64,000 nucleotides of DNA from the NCBI RefSeq assembly GCF_018139145.2, contig NC_059475.1, positions 18,046,937 through 18,110,936 on the forward strand, given 5' to 3'. Source of the DNA: Gymnogyps californianus (taxonomy: Eukaryota; Chordata; Aves; Accipitriformes; Cathartidae). Below the pieces are notes generated by a model. That model was not told where the DNA came from. It did no database searches and worked only from the letters and a program-made list of their open reading frames with translations. A program made the translations under genes and the position numbers. Below are positions 48,701-61,020 of this stretch, piece by piece; position 1 is the first letter of the stretch; each line of letters opens with the position of its first letter.

Positions 48701-51700
48701 TGCTGGGTGCGTCATCCCCGTGCTTCTGCCCATGATGCAGCCCATGGGTGGTTTTCGGCTGCCAAGGCACCTGCCTCTCCCCGCTGGCCTCTGCTAGCCC
48801 TTTGCTACTCGGCACCTCGGGGTGTTGTGGCCTGACACCCTGTGTGAGGTTGCCCACAGCCAGGGGTAGCATTCGCTTGGCACATGTGAGGTTGGCACGC
48901 ACCCACGTCCTGCCCCTTCGGGAGAGCCACGCTCAAAACCGGGTCAGCTCCCTGTTCTCGTGGGGCAGCCCACTGAGAAGAGTAACGCAGACAGATAGTT
49001 GCTCAGCATCTCTCACAAGCAGTCATCGGAGTAGCGAAACATCAGTCTGCCCACTTTTTTTTGGAGGAGTGGAGGGCGATGGAGGCTGCGATGTGCAAAC
49101 TGGAGTTTTCCCCTCCTGCACTCCCCGCTGGGTTTGGGCCTATGACTTTTCGCCATGCTCCCTTTTAAACACTGCACTGCTCCACAAAGAAGCGAGATTT
49201 TTTTTTTCTTTTTGCTGTCCAAATCCAAATTTTGCAGACTGGGCCATCTGTCAATTCCCTCCTACGTTGTTCTGTTCATATTAAATTGTAATGAAGGCCA
49301 GACTGAAGAAGGAATTGGGTCAGACAGGAGGTTTAGTCTCCGTTTTTGGGGAGATGTTTGTTGCCCAAGAGAGGCACCGTGGTTTGGTTGGCTCAGCACA
49401 AGCCTGGATGCAAGGGATGCCTGAGCTGTCCTCTGAGATTTGGCAACTGGGCCTTTTAGCACATTGTGGCCTCTTGGCCCCCGACTCCCCAGCAGCTGGA
49501 CAGAAATCACCAATCCAGCTGATTCTGCAGCAAATCCTGAAAAAATCCTTTTACTGCCTCAGACGGGAGGGTGGCTCCACTGCAGACCTGCCCTCGGGCT
49601 CGCTCCTGGCACGCCGCAGCCACTCTGAAAGGACCCTCTCCGTTGGTGTGTCCCCACTGGCTGGGGGCTGCCAAGAGGTGTTTGGGGGTCCCCGGCCATG
49701 GGTGCAGCAGCGTGTGCTGCAAGGCGGACTACACAGGAGTCCCAAGGCAGCGGCAGCGTCCCGCATGTGGCAGCTCGCAGCCAAGCTGGCTCCGGCAGCA
49801 GCCTGGCTTCACACAGGGACCTAGGGATGTGGGGGAAGGCAGGAGAGGGACACGAAGGATGGAGAGCAAAGCAGACCCTCTCCAGGCAAGGAGAGGCCGG
49901 TGGTGTGCTCCGATGGCTTGTCTGAGTCTCTTCTGCACCGAGAAGGCTGCTCTCAGATGCGGGTTATTCAGAGGAGCTAGTTAGGAGGAATTCGGCGCTC
50001 AGGTTGTTGGGCACTGGGCATGTCTTGCACTGCCCCTGGTTAAAACTGCATCCTGAGGTGTTTGAGCTCTCCGCGGGCACGTGAGGGGGAATGGCAGTCG
50101 GCAGAGCTGATTCAACCCGCTTTGGCAAGAATGAAACTTCAGTGGGCATAGCCTCTCTCCTAGCAGAGACAGGACCTTGTCCTTTAGGAAAGCGCCCTGC
50201 TTACCTCTTGCTGCCTTATTGCTGTTACATCTTGCATGAGAGAGGCTTCCTAATAAAAACTGAAGGTTTTTCCAGCCGTTGGTGTGAATTTACTCCTGTC
50301 CCACAACTGAGGGGGCTGTCCCTGTCCTAATGCTTGGCCTAGAAACCACAAGCAGTGCTGTCCCACGTTTCCAGTGGAGAATGAAGGCTCGGAGGGGTTC
50401 TTAGGGCTTTGACTCAGGATGCTGAGCAGGATTTGGCCATGACAACTGAAGCCACATACAACCTGTGCAGCTGGCATGGTGCTTGCACCAGGTCATGGGC
50501 TGCGGGTACCCAGTCGTGCCGTGCCACCCTATTTTGGGGAGCAGCACCTGTTCTGACAGCCGCAGCGGGGCGGGCGTGAGCTCTCCTGCATGGGTGCTGC
50601 TCATCCCTGCTAAGGAGGGGGGGGAGGGGGGAAGGAAAGATTGAAAGGTCATCAGGATGCACTGAGCCGGTGATGGCACCCTGGGTGCCTGTCTAGCCTT
50701 TGGGTAAAGCCTGGGGGCTTTTCCTCTGCAGGGTCAATAGAGCCAAAGTGAGAGGGAAGGGCTTACAGGGTTGAGTTAGGTTGCAGCTCCATGAAGCTGG
50801 AAAGAAACTGTAGCACCGGGTAGTAAATAAAGATGCCTTTTGCTTTGCTGCCTGGTTTCTCATTACATGGCTGCTGGAGGGAGTGGGGAGACGCCAAGGT
50901 GACAGTGGTGGAAAGGGCTGGCAGTTGATGTGTGGGCAAAGGGGGACTTCATCGCATCGCACACCTCCATGTTGGCCTGGCTCTGGATGACAGCGTTGGG
51001 GCTGTCCCTGTCCTTGCGGCTTCAGGGGGGCTTCCTGGCCAGAGTCACAGTGTGTGTGAGCACCCTAAAAGAGCTCGCAGTGGAGCCAGGGAAGGCTGCC
51101 AGGGGCTGCCTTGTGCTTGTGGTGCGGGTTGCGCAGGAGCGGGCATTTTCCAAGGAGGACAAGTTTTTTTCCACAGAAGGTATCAGGTCTCCCCAGCATC
51201 AGATATCGCCCCGCTGACAAAACCTCGCTTTCCCCTTGCTTCAGAGCATTTCACCCCTTTCTTTAGACTGAATCTGGAGGAAAAACTGTGTTTATCACCT
51301 GTGCCACCAAGCAAGCCCCTTCCGGGGGGCTGGCTCTGGCTTGGGGGAGGCCGGCACGCAGTCTGCTCATTAGCTGCAGTGCTCACAGCCAGCATGAGCC
51401 TAATTGGGGACGGGGGATTATTTGGATGTCCTGAAGTCCCACGTCAGCGGCTTCAACAGTGGCACTGGCTGGCACACATCTGCCGCCCTGGCAATGAGCT
51501 GCCGGTGCTACCTGTGCCCCAGGGACACCAGCAATCAGGAGCTGCACGGAAAAAGAAAAAAGAGGAAAAAGGGGGTGAAAAAAAAAAAGGAAAGGGAGCA
51601 GGATCATTGGTCTTTTGTCAGTTGGAGATCTGGCTGCTGATGCTGCCACAGCAGGGGCATGACTCAAGCAGTGAAGGTGATGCTGTGGTCATGCCAGGGA

Positions 51701-53441
51701 GGCCCAGTACTTACCTGTTGGCCACTCAATAAAAAAATCAAGATGAAAAGGTGTTGGTGGCAAAACACTGCAGCTTGGCAGTGTGGTGCAATAACAGCCC
51801 GGTGCCATCCCTCTGCTTCTAGTGTAATATAGACCAAAGCCCCCCCAGTGTGCTGAAGGGGCCAGCGCTACTGGAAAAGCTGGTCCTGGTCCCATCACTT
51901 GGTGGTTTGAGCCCAGTTTGTTCCCAGGGCTGCTGCTGCGTCTCTTGTCCAGAGCTCTGGAGAGGTTTTGCCAGCCTTGCTGGTCTCTGCCAGCACAGGC
52001 TGAGCCATACGATGGGCATTGAAGCTCGTGTTGGAGGGGATGCCCCCCTCAGCCCACCCAGACCTTGCAGCCTCTGTTTTGGCTTTTCTTGCTGCTGATC
52101 CCTGTCCTCATGCTGCTCAGAAGAGCTCATGACTTGTAAGCACGGCGCATTTCTAGCAGCAACGATTTGAGCTATATGCTGGTAAAAAATTGGTAGCAAG
52201 GGTGGCTTTATTGCTGGCAGGACCGTAGCGGGGCCCCAGGGGAGCTGGGCTAATTTCCTGGCTGCGCTGCAGACTTCCCCCGTGACCTTGGGCGAGTCAT
52301 TTAATCTATCCTGGGCTTTGGCTCCATCTCTGAGCATCCCGGGGGGTGAGGTAATATTCATTAACTGATATTATTCTTGAGTTGCTCAGATGCTATGGTG
52401 ATGAAGGCTGGATGTGAAACCCAGTGTCTTGGCTGAGTGTTAGCAGGGAGAGGGGATGCTCTGTGTGAGATTTAGCATTGCCCCACACCAGCTGCTATTT
52501 TTCCACACTTCCCCTCTTCATTTTGAGCTGACCTGTCTGGCCACCATCGTTATTTGGCTGTATATATACAGTGACGCTCATCACTGAAGGACTATAACAC
52601 CTTGAAGCATCCATGGGTTTTGCCTCATCCAGTGAGGCAATAGCACCCTCGCTTTACACCTGCAGAAGCTGACACGGAGGTAAAGCTGTTTGCTGGAGCC
52701 GAGTCAGGGGAAATCTTTGGGTTAGTTAGCAAATATCCAGGGAGTTTCTTTTTTAATCCTCCGCACTGGCTGATACCCCCTTGGCCCTCCTTGGTGAAGC
52801 CTCAGGCGCATTTCCCATGGGACCACTCTGCTCCTGAGGGATGTCTTCTCGGTCCCAGCTCTTGTCAGCAAACACGGCTTGTGCAATGAGCCCCTCGATT
52901 GCCCGAGCCTTGGCCACACGAGTCTCTCGCGTGCCCGGGGCGAAGGTCACCGCTCCCTGGCAAAACCCAGCTTTCCTCAAAAGCAGCTCTAGGACAGGTT
53001 GAAACTTCATTTGTTTCTGCTTTGGGGGAACATGCGTTCAGGTAGGGCATGAAAACCTGTCATCAGAAATGAAAAAAAAAAATACCTCCCAATAATCATT
53101 TGAATGATTTCCCATGTAAAAGGGGGAAAAAATAAAAAATCACGCTGTTGAAAGAGCAGGGGGAATAAAAGCCTTTCAGAGGTAGGCTGAAGTGGGATTT
53201 TCCAATGGAAAAACTGCTTCAATGCAAACCTTGTCTGACCGGAGCGGCTGACGGGCGGGGCAAGCGCAGGGAGCCAGCCTCACACCAGTGGCCGGCTCAG
53301 CACTGCCGGTCCTTCCCTGCAGCATCCTGACATGCCCGGGCGTCAAACCCCAGATGTGCTGTGGGCAGGGGGACATTGCCTAGGGGGAGGTGGCAGAGAG
53401 GGGTCTCTCGTGCCATGTTAACGCTGTGCCTCTGTCCCCAG
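45732..53441 (+). other. IGF2: IGF2 intron 1 (7.7 kb)
   Basis: The intron is inferred from the leader-exon donor at 45732 and the acceptor tctgtccccag ending at 53441. The first ~700 bp belong to the CpG island. A minus-strand MIR-like relic lies at 52268-52335. No other exon is recognised, although alternative leader exons are possible in IGF2 genes. Confidence 0.65.
52268..52335 (-). repeat. MIR-like relic, antisense
   Basis: The + strand reads cgtgaccttgggcgagtcat, then ttaatctatcctgggctttg, then gctccatctctgag. This is the reverse complement of the MIR tail (tgtgaccttgggcaagtcacttaacctctctgtgcctcagtttcctcatctg in the family, recalled from memory and compared in pieces). Confidence 0.55.
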
Positions 53442-53450
53442 GTGCAGAGG

Positions 53451-53604
53451 ATGTGTGCGGCGAGGCGGATGCTGCTGCTGCTGCTGGCTTTCCTGGCCTA
53501 CGCGCTGGATTCGGCCGCGGCGTACGGCACGGCGGAGACCCTCTGTGGCGGGGAGCTGGTGGACACGCTGCAGTTCGTCTGCGGGGACAGGGGCTTCTAC
53601 TTCA
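53451..53604 (+). CDS. IGF2: IGF2 first standard coding exon: signal peptide and B domain
   Basis: IGF2 is a secreted growth factor that acts through the IGF1 and insulin receptors, mainly in embryonic growth. Exon sequence starts at 53442 (gtgcagagg) and the usual ATG is at 53451 (A at -3). It encodes a 24-residue signal peptide beginning [20 protein letters not shown], then the mature N-terminus [20 protein letters not shown] and GDRGFYF, with the two B-domain cysteines (residues 32 and 44). It ends after one base of a serine codon (donor gtaagt at 53605). It is nearly identical to chicken IGF2 as I recall it, with changes at residues 6-7 of the signal peptide. The three coding exons give 187 residues, the chicken length. 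Confidence 0.97.
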
Positions 53605-56600
53605 GTAAGTGCCAGGCAGCCACCGGCAGCAGGCAGGATGCTGCCCCCACCGCACGCCTTGCTTGGGTGGAGCTGGATGGGGAGGGAAAGGAGGGGTTTC
53701 CCAGCCTAGTGATTTTCGTGATTGCCTTGTACATGGCAGTAGGCCAGGACAGGAGCGAGAAAAGCGATGTGCTCGGGGTGACATGCACCCACCTCGCGCC
53801 GATTTTGGGGACTGTCTAGTCCCATGGGGAAACTGGGTCCTGCATTTGATGCTCGGGAAAGTCAGATATCACTGGGGAGCCATACGTGGTTGACTCACTG
53901 GTGATGTGGGCAAGTCATTAAAATAACGAGGATGTCTGCAGCCAGCTCTCTGCTGAGCTTGGGCCCTAGCTTACTTTTAAACCTTGCTGCCTAAGTGCTG
54001 CATCCTGAGAGCAGGCAGGGAGCTGAGCGCTCCCCCTTTCTGGGCAGGCTTTGGTTGGGTATAGCAGCAGCTTCTAGGCTGCTCCCAAAATACGCTTTGT
54101 GGCCTTCTGGCTACCTGCTGGTGAACCTGTTGCTGAAGAGTGATGTCTTAGCCTTTTGCAGCGCAGCTAGTGCAAAAAAATGCAGCGTTGCTGTTGTCTG
54201 CAGAATGCAGGTGGCTTCAGGGCAGTTGGCTGGAGCGAGCTTTCCACCAGGATGCTTTCGGGGTTTGGACCATTGGCATTAGCAGTACAACGGCTTAGCT
54301 GGTGAACGGGGAGGAGGAGAGTAAACCAGTAGTGATGGATGCTCAGTAATCTATGGGCGAAGGTGCCTCACGTGTGACACGTTGTTCTGGTGTTTCGGTC
54401 CCCTGCTCTGCTTGGGAGAGGGAATACCCTGTGTCTTCCTGCCAACTAAGGACTGAACCGCAAGAGTGACTGACTACAGGAAAGATGCAAAGCCTAACAG
54501 GGAGGAAGAGGATGGAGATACCAGCTGCACACGGTGCTGTGCATTTGACAGTCTTGCCTCTGCCTTGGGAAAATGAATTAAAAAGTCACTTTCAAGTAAC
54601 AGAGTGTTTTTTGGAGTAGTGGAGTCGAGAGCCAGCCTCCCTCTCATCCCAGTCTGCCTGTGCAGGGAATGGGGCGCTGCAAAGTTGGGAGACGACCCTG
54701 GATGTCCCTTCCCAACCTGGATGCTCAGCCAGACTTGGCTGACGCTGCCTGCTGAGGTTGGGTAGGGAGAGGTGCAGGGATCCCACATCCAGCAGCAGCC
54801 AGGGTTTGGGCTGTGTAATTTTGGGTAGGTGGTTGGGCTGCAGGTGGCTTTGCAGCTAGCTGGGGGCGATCACCCTGCCCTGTCCCAGCTGAGCAGCAGG
54901 ATGTTTTCATGGCCCCCCGGGTGTTGCGGGCAGGCGGCGCTTTTGAGGACACACGGGGCGTGCTTCCTTCCTCTTGCCGAGCCAAGCAGCGAGGGTTTGC
55001 ATGTCAGCTGCCCTTCCTCTTCTCATCTCCCCCTTCCACCTTTCCTCCGCCAACGAGTCCCATGCCAGAGCTTGGCAGAGGCGGCAGGTCCGGGGCTGGC
55101 CTTACCGGCGCGGCCTGCTCTCACACCTCTTCCTCTCCCTCTATATATAGAGGAGTATCCGTCTCCCTCCCATGGTTTCTCTTCCCTCCTCCCCCTCTCT
55201 GGGGATGAAAGGGAATGGGGCTTTTGTTTTACAGACAAACTGACCTCCTTTCACCTCAAATAACACAGCCACCCAGGCCAAAATAACAACACTTTTGAAG
55301 GCAGATAAGTTGCTTGGTGCCAAGTGGCCAGTCTGGTGCTTGCAAGAGGATTCTTGCTTTTTTTTTTTGTCCTCTCCCCTCCCCCCTTCTTCTTTTTGAA
55401 TATTTCTGGAGAACCCAGGTGCTGGGGGATGAAGCAAAGTGCCCCCAGTCCCATATTTTAACCCCTTCAGCATCTGACCAGCCTGTGCCGTGCAGGGCTG
55501 AAGATGTTTGGGCGATGGCTCTACTTGATGAAGGGTTTGGACATCCCCAGCTCGCCTCATTTTTTCCCTCTACCTCTATCAGTTGGCCTCATAAAGTGAT
55601 TAATTCTCCTGACCATATTCATCTTCACTCCTAAACCCTCATGGCTACACTATTGTCACCATATAGGCTTGATAGGGCATGGTTATGTCGCACGATCGTG
55701 GGTTTACGTCTTAAAACCAGGCCTGGGTTTGTCATGAGCACTTCGTAGCATGGGACGTGTGACCTGATGAGCAGCCTGCGCTAACGCAGTCATTTGTACA
55801 GGAGGTAAATGACTTGGGCAGCCTTGTCCTGCAGGTACAGGTGGGCCCTGCTTGCTGGATGGGGCTTGTTGCAAGCATCCGACTGGTAATCTTGGAAAAA
55901 ACAAAAATGGTATGCTGCAGCGGTGATTTAAGTACTTAAACGATGCTCTGCATTCTTACAAGGGAGCACTTAGCTAGAGAAGCTAGCTCTGAAATACAGC
56001 GTTGTTTGCATCCATGCAAGGGGATGCAGTGTACTGACGGCGTTTCATCCCCCTGGCATCGGGACGGGAAAATATGCAACCTAGACTGAGGAGGGTGCAC
56101 CGCCTGATAACCAGGATGCCCATCTGTCTGCTGGCGTGGGGAGCGAGTGCCAGCCCCCAGGGTGCCCTTGGAGGCATCGTAGCTGGCAGGTGCTTGGGGC
56201 TGAGGATGTTGAAGCTGCCTCCGAGAACTGAGGCTGCAAAAGAGCTGCACCAACAGGGGCAGGAGCCGGCAGCGCCAGGGTTACCCAGCCACAGGATGCA
56301 GGGTGGGCCCAGGGACGTGCACCATGCCAGCCCCACGCCGAATCCCAGGGGTGCCTGGGAAAGCTGCAGCTGGAGCCGTGCATGCTTTGCTCTCTGCCTC
56401 TGCCATGTTTCCTCCCCTCCGTGACTTGTAAGGCTTTTGGGGCTGGCCTGCAGGTGCCGGCAAGGAGGTGGCATCCCACCGTGGCTCTGCTGCAGGGTTG
56501 GGACCCCCTCTCCCTGCTTCCCAGCACCCACCCCAGGGACGGTGGCACGGCCCGCCGAGGGGTGCTGAGCACAGCCCTGAGTGAAAAAAGTGGGGCAGGT

Positions 56601-57274
56601 CGAGATGAAGCCCCGGCCACGAAGTTGCTGTCATGCAGTGCTGGCAAGGAGGGGAGAAGGGGCTGCAGGGGGAGAGGCGTCCGACTTCTCTGTAAACAAC
56701 AGCTCCTGTTTCCTCCTTTCCAACAGCTGATAAGAATTTAGCTCTTTGCAGCCGCTTGTGCTGACGGGGCACATTCTTGCGCGCCCGCCGCTCCTCCAAA
56801 TAATACTAGGAAAAAGCAGGGGGGAAAGTGCGGTGCCGGGGTGGGGGAGGGCCAGGCCGGGGGCACTGGGACGGGGCCCGGTGCTGCACAAAGGCCCCCT
56901 TGTTGCTCCCGACATTCCTGCGACAGGGGCGAGGGGACTGTTTACACCCAGAGTCCCCTTCCACTCGGCTTGCCGCCTGATTGAGCAGAGGAGAGGGGAC
57001 CCGGCCAGGGTGGCACCAGCACTGCACACCCCTCCCTGTGGCATCCATCCGGCCCTGGTGAGGGTGGGGAGCCCGGAGCAGCAGGGTGGCGATGCCAGGG
57101 AAGGGACCCTCCTGTCCCTCCTCAGCCTCTGGCATGGAGGCATAGCTGAGCTGCAGGTACACGGCCTCCGGGTTCTCCCAGGAGCGGGTTTGGCTTTGCA
57201 TCGCCGCCGGGATGCCCAGCTCTCCCTGTCAGGATAGCCTGCTGCCGGACGGGAATAACCCTGGGCAGCTGGAG

Positions 57275-57349
57275 GGCTTTGCATCACTGGGCTTTGCATT
57301 GCTGGGCTTTGCACTGCCAGGCTTTGCATCACTGGGCTTTGCATCGCGG
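57275..57349 (+). repeat. 15-bp minisatellite, five copies
   Basis: The units are ggctttgcatcactg, ggctttgcattgctg, ggctttgcactgcca, ggctttgcatcactg and ggctttgcatcgcgg, exactly 15 bp each with no gaps. Because 15 is a multiple of three, both strands stay open through the array and generate spurious repeat proteins (M-Q-S-P-style on the minus strand). Four of the five units contain CTTTGCAT, one base from the POU octamer ATTTGCAT. Confidence 0.95.
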
Positions 57350-59164
57350 GGCTCGGCCCCTCAGCAGAGCTGTGGGAGGTTTTGGTGGAGCACAATTTGG
57401 GGAAAAAGAGAGTATAGCCATTCATTGAAGGCCAAGAGGAAGCGTGTTTCCTCGGGAGGAGGTGATCATCGCTGCAATGGGAAGTGGCTCGCGCGCCCCG
57501 GCGGTGCCGCAGCCCACTGCCCGCACAGCTCTCCCCTGCGGGCCAGGGACGGAGTGGCAAAACCCTCCCTGGGTTTGGCAGTGGCAGCAAAGTGAGATGC
57601 CACCCGTGGGCAAAAGCCAGGAAATTCAACCTTTAGTCCGTGCGTAAATCGTGTTACGGAACAAACGCTTTTCCCAATCCAGGTCAGCAGCGATATTGCT
57701 GTTAACCAGCAATGTCCTGGCATCTCTTTCCTGGGTTGTTGTCTCCAGGTACTTTCTGGGACTAAATCCCTGTTTGTTATGTTTGCCTGTTTTTTTTTCC
57801 TAAAGTAACTCTCCCACAGAGGATTGTATTGGCATTTGGCAAGATCCGTACAGACAATTATGTAATGGGAAATGTGCCCTATCGGACCGTCGCAGCGGAG
57901 CTGGCAGCGGTGCCAGCAAGGGGAACGGCACGCAGCAGCTTTATGCAAGAGGGAAGGGGCAGCGTGTCAGGGCCGGGGGCCACATGTGTGCCCACCAGCT
58001 GGGCAGGGGCAGCGAGTGGGGAGGAAGGGGCTGTGCCACTGTGGTGGTCCTTGCCGGGAACTCACCCTGGTGGTGCCACACCTGGGCATTTGCAAACACG
58101 TGCTGCCGTGATCTTCTCACACGCTCCCATGCCAGAAAGTGCCCTTGATGGCAAGGCGGAAAAATGGTCCCACTTTGCTTGTTGTTTTTTTTCCCCCCTC
58201 TTCTTTCCAAACAAACACATAGCTGCAAGCTATGTTTTCAAGACGAGACATGTAACCTTTCAAAACCTCAACTTCTCCCCAAACCGTGCATGTCGTCACT
58301 TGTGCAACCTTCTGTTCAGCGGGAGTGTGAATGCAGCCCTCTGGGGATGTGCTAGCAAGAGGGGGTGACTTGAATTTTTTCTCTTTTCCTTCTAAACTCT
58401 CCTTCTGCCCATGCTCAGGAGGCCTTTCTGGAGCAGCTTGATGCTTCAGCAACCTGCCACCCATGCAGGTTTGGGTGCTGGGGTCGATAGGTGCTGAGCG
58501 GGGGCCACATGCGGTGCAGGATGTTGGTGGCAGTGCATGTCTCCCATGGACCTCGCTGGGCATTGCATGTATGTAGAAGAATACATGCACCTGGCCCCAA
58601 GCTGGCTCCTCTCCTCAGTCTCCCTTGGGCATCGCCACCCAGATTGCCTGCACTGGCATCACTTGTACGGCTGCAGGCACCCAACACACCTGCCGTGCCT
58701 TTAAAGGGAGAGCCCAATCCAGTGTGCTTGTTGGCCACAAGCATTTATAGAGAGAAAATTAAACTCCTAACAGTGCTCCCTTCGCTGAGCCTTTACCAAG
58801 AGGGAATGGTCCTTCTCACGTTCCTGCAGGGCTGGCTAAAGGTTGTGCCTGAAATTTTTCTGGAGAAAAAGAAAAAGAAAAGGAGGGTGGTGGCGCAGAG
58901 GGGATGAATGTGGAAAATAGAGCATTTGAAATGACTCCCGAAGGCGGGCTGCATGATATGAGTCAGCTGCCCCATCGCCCTGTGCCCTGATGCTACATTT
59001 GCTCTCGCGACCTCTGAGCGCAGCGGCAACGCACCAGCATGGAGCAGAGGGCTCCCCGCCGATGGGGGCATGGCTGATTTTAACAGAGAGCGGGTGCCCT
59101 GCTGCCAGGGGCTTCGCTATTGCAGAGCCCGTGGCAAGGTACGGTCGCGGGGTTTTGCGTGCCA

Positions 59165-59311
59165 GCATTGCACACACAGGGCTGCATTGAAGGCACAGGG
59201 CTGCATTGCACATGCATATCTGCATTGCACACGCAAGGCTGCATTGCACATGCATGTTTGCATTGCACATATGGGGCTGCTTTTCACATATGGGGTTGCA
59301 TTGCATGCACA
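59165..59311 (+). repeat. 19-bp minisatellite, nearly eight copies
   Basis: Units of 19 bp begin gcattgcacacacagggct and vary around gcattgcacatgcat. Seven full units plus a partial eighth are aligned without gaps. Most carry ATTGCAC, a C/EBP-like half site. Variation between units is high, so it is older than the 62-bp duplication in INS. It explains cysteine-rich open frames on both strands. Confidence 0.92.
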
Positions 59312-60642
59312 GAAAACTCCTGTGCTTTGCATTTGGTCCCAAGACACTTTGGGTGGGCACCCAGATGGGGTGTCCCCCAGGAAAATTGTTCAGCACCTTG
59401 CAAGCCAGGGCCCTTAAATCTTCACCAAGGCCAAATACTTGAGTGCCTGCTTCATCCAGAGTGCAGGGGGGGATCGCGGGTCGTGCACGAGGTCAACGTG
59501 GACTATTTTGTGTGTTCCCGCAGGCCGGCTGGGAGATGGAGGTTTGGTGCAGCACGGTGAGCAGCGTTAGGCATCGCGCTTCCACTGCTCGCTCTCAGTT
59601 TTTCCCATGCCCAAATTCTGGCTGGGATGCGGTACCAGATCCTGTTTGCAAGCCCCGCTGGTGCTAGCCTCTGCTCCCCTCCATCGGAGCACCTTGTGCT
59701 GGGAAGAGGTGCGCTCATGGCAGCATGCAGAGCCCTGGCTGCAAACCCCACAACAGCACAAGTGCATAACGTCGCATGCAAAAGCGCAGAGAAAATCCTT
59801 TCGTTTCAGGCTGGTTTACATTTTGGAAGTCACAATTCCCAAGCAAATTTGTTTTGCATCAGAAATTCAAATTTGCCCATCTCTTTTATTTCAAGAGGGG
59901 GAGGAAAACCAGTAAAACTGATGTAAGCTTTTCCTCTGGAGGACTTTGGCTGTCATTAAGTGATGATATGAAATGCACTCAGTTGTTGCTGCACCACACG
60001 GACTTTCGCATCCTTCTGCAGGCAGAAACGGGAGAGGAACCCTTATTAAAAGATTAAGTTTAATAGCTATTCTTGGCGGGTGCGGGAGCCTGTATTCTTT
60101 CTGCAGCTGTCTCAGAGCTGTCCCATCTGGTAAAATTTAGCCGCCTTGGTTCGCTTCACCTGCCTAAGCGTCAACCCAACGGAGGGAGGTTGGCAGCCAC
60201 AACGCCGCGCTGCTTCTTTCTAATAAAACTCGCTTGCCAGGATCAACATCGGAGACGGTCGCAGTAATTGGCGCAGCGCTGGCGGCTGGGCTGGGCTCGA
60301 GCTTCCTCGCTTTAGCTGCGCCCAAAAAGGCAGCCAGTGTCGGAGGTATAGCAGGGGAATAAATCACCGCCATATAAAGTGCCTTTAGTTAGTGCCGTGC
60401 GCACACGGGGAGCCCTGTTGGCGTCAACAGCATTTGTCTGGGAAAGTCTTAACGTGAAACTCGGCCGGTTTGCGGGCGCGTGTCAGCTGGTTTGGGAGAA
60501 GCACTGCTATTTTTGAAGTGTGTGGGACCCACCGGTCTCCGGTGGTTGGTGGAGGGATGCTTGCAAGAGGACGGGTGCCGTGGAGGTGGGGAGAGGGTCC
60601 AGTCCAGGTTGGCGGCTAACGCCGGGGTCTCTGCTGTTGCAG

Positions 60643-60809
60643 GTAGACCAGTGGGACGAAATAACCGGCGGATCAACCGGGGGATTGTGGAGGAGTGCTG
60701 CTTTCGGAGCTGCGACCTGGCTCTGCTGGAAACCTACTGCGCCAAGTCCGTCAAGTCCGAGCGCGACCTCTCCGCCACCTCCCTGGCGGGCCTGCCGGCG
60801 CTCAGCAAG
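60643..60809 (+). CDS. IGF2: IGF2 second coding exon: C, A and D domains and start of E domain
   Basis: The acceptor is gctgttgcag, ending at 60642. Two bases complete the split serine codon, then [20 protein letters not shown] and [13 protein letters not shown] encode the short C domain and the A domain with its four cysteines. KSVKSE forms the D domain and ends the 67-residue mature hormone (residues 25-91). The E-domain (C-terminal propeptide) begins with [16 protein letters not shown]. The exon ends in phase 0 at gtaggg (60810). All cysteines needed for the insulin fold are present. The sequence is nearly identical to chicken as I remember it. Confidence 0.98.
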
Positions 60810-61020
60810 GTAGGGGGGCTGTGCCAGGATGGTGGCCCTTCTCTGAAATAAATAGCAAGAGAAAAGATGGGAAGGCCATGGGTGGGAGAGGACAAACCCC
60901 AGCTGCAAGGTCTGTTGCTTCCGCAGAGCCTTCAAGAGATGGCGACCGTTGGCAGCTCATGCCAAATACCCTGCAGAAAGTCAGCTTTTAATAAGGTGGG
61001 GGACCAGAGGTGGACTGGAT

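Larger units (their letters stand above)
53605..60642 (+). other. IGF2: IGF2 intron 2 (7.0 kb)
   Basis: This phase 1 intron lies within the B/C boundary, the homologous position to INS intron 2. It holds two minisatellites (57275-57349 and 59165-59311). Long open frames here, including one of 332 codons on the minus strand at 56631-57629, have no recognisable similarity. I looked for the mir-483 hairpin known in mammalian IGF2 introns and did not recognise it. Confidence 0.85.

Noticed and set aside
53383..53396. CTCF-like core (gggggaggtggcag) just upstream of the IGF2 coding exon
   Set aside because: Only 11 of 14 positions fit the consensus, in a G-rich context where chance matches are common.
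56631..57629. 332-codon minus-strand open frame in IGF2 intron 2
   Set aside because: It is kept open by the 15-bp minisatellite and GC-rich sequence, has no recognisable domain, and is antisense within an intron.
53605..60642. Possible mir-483 homologue in an IGF2 intron
   Set aside because: Neither arm of the mammalian microRNA was recognised, and it is probably absent in birds.
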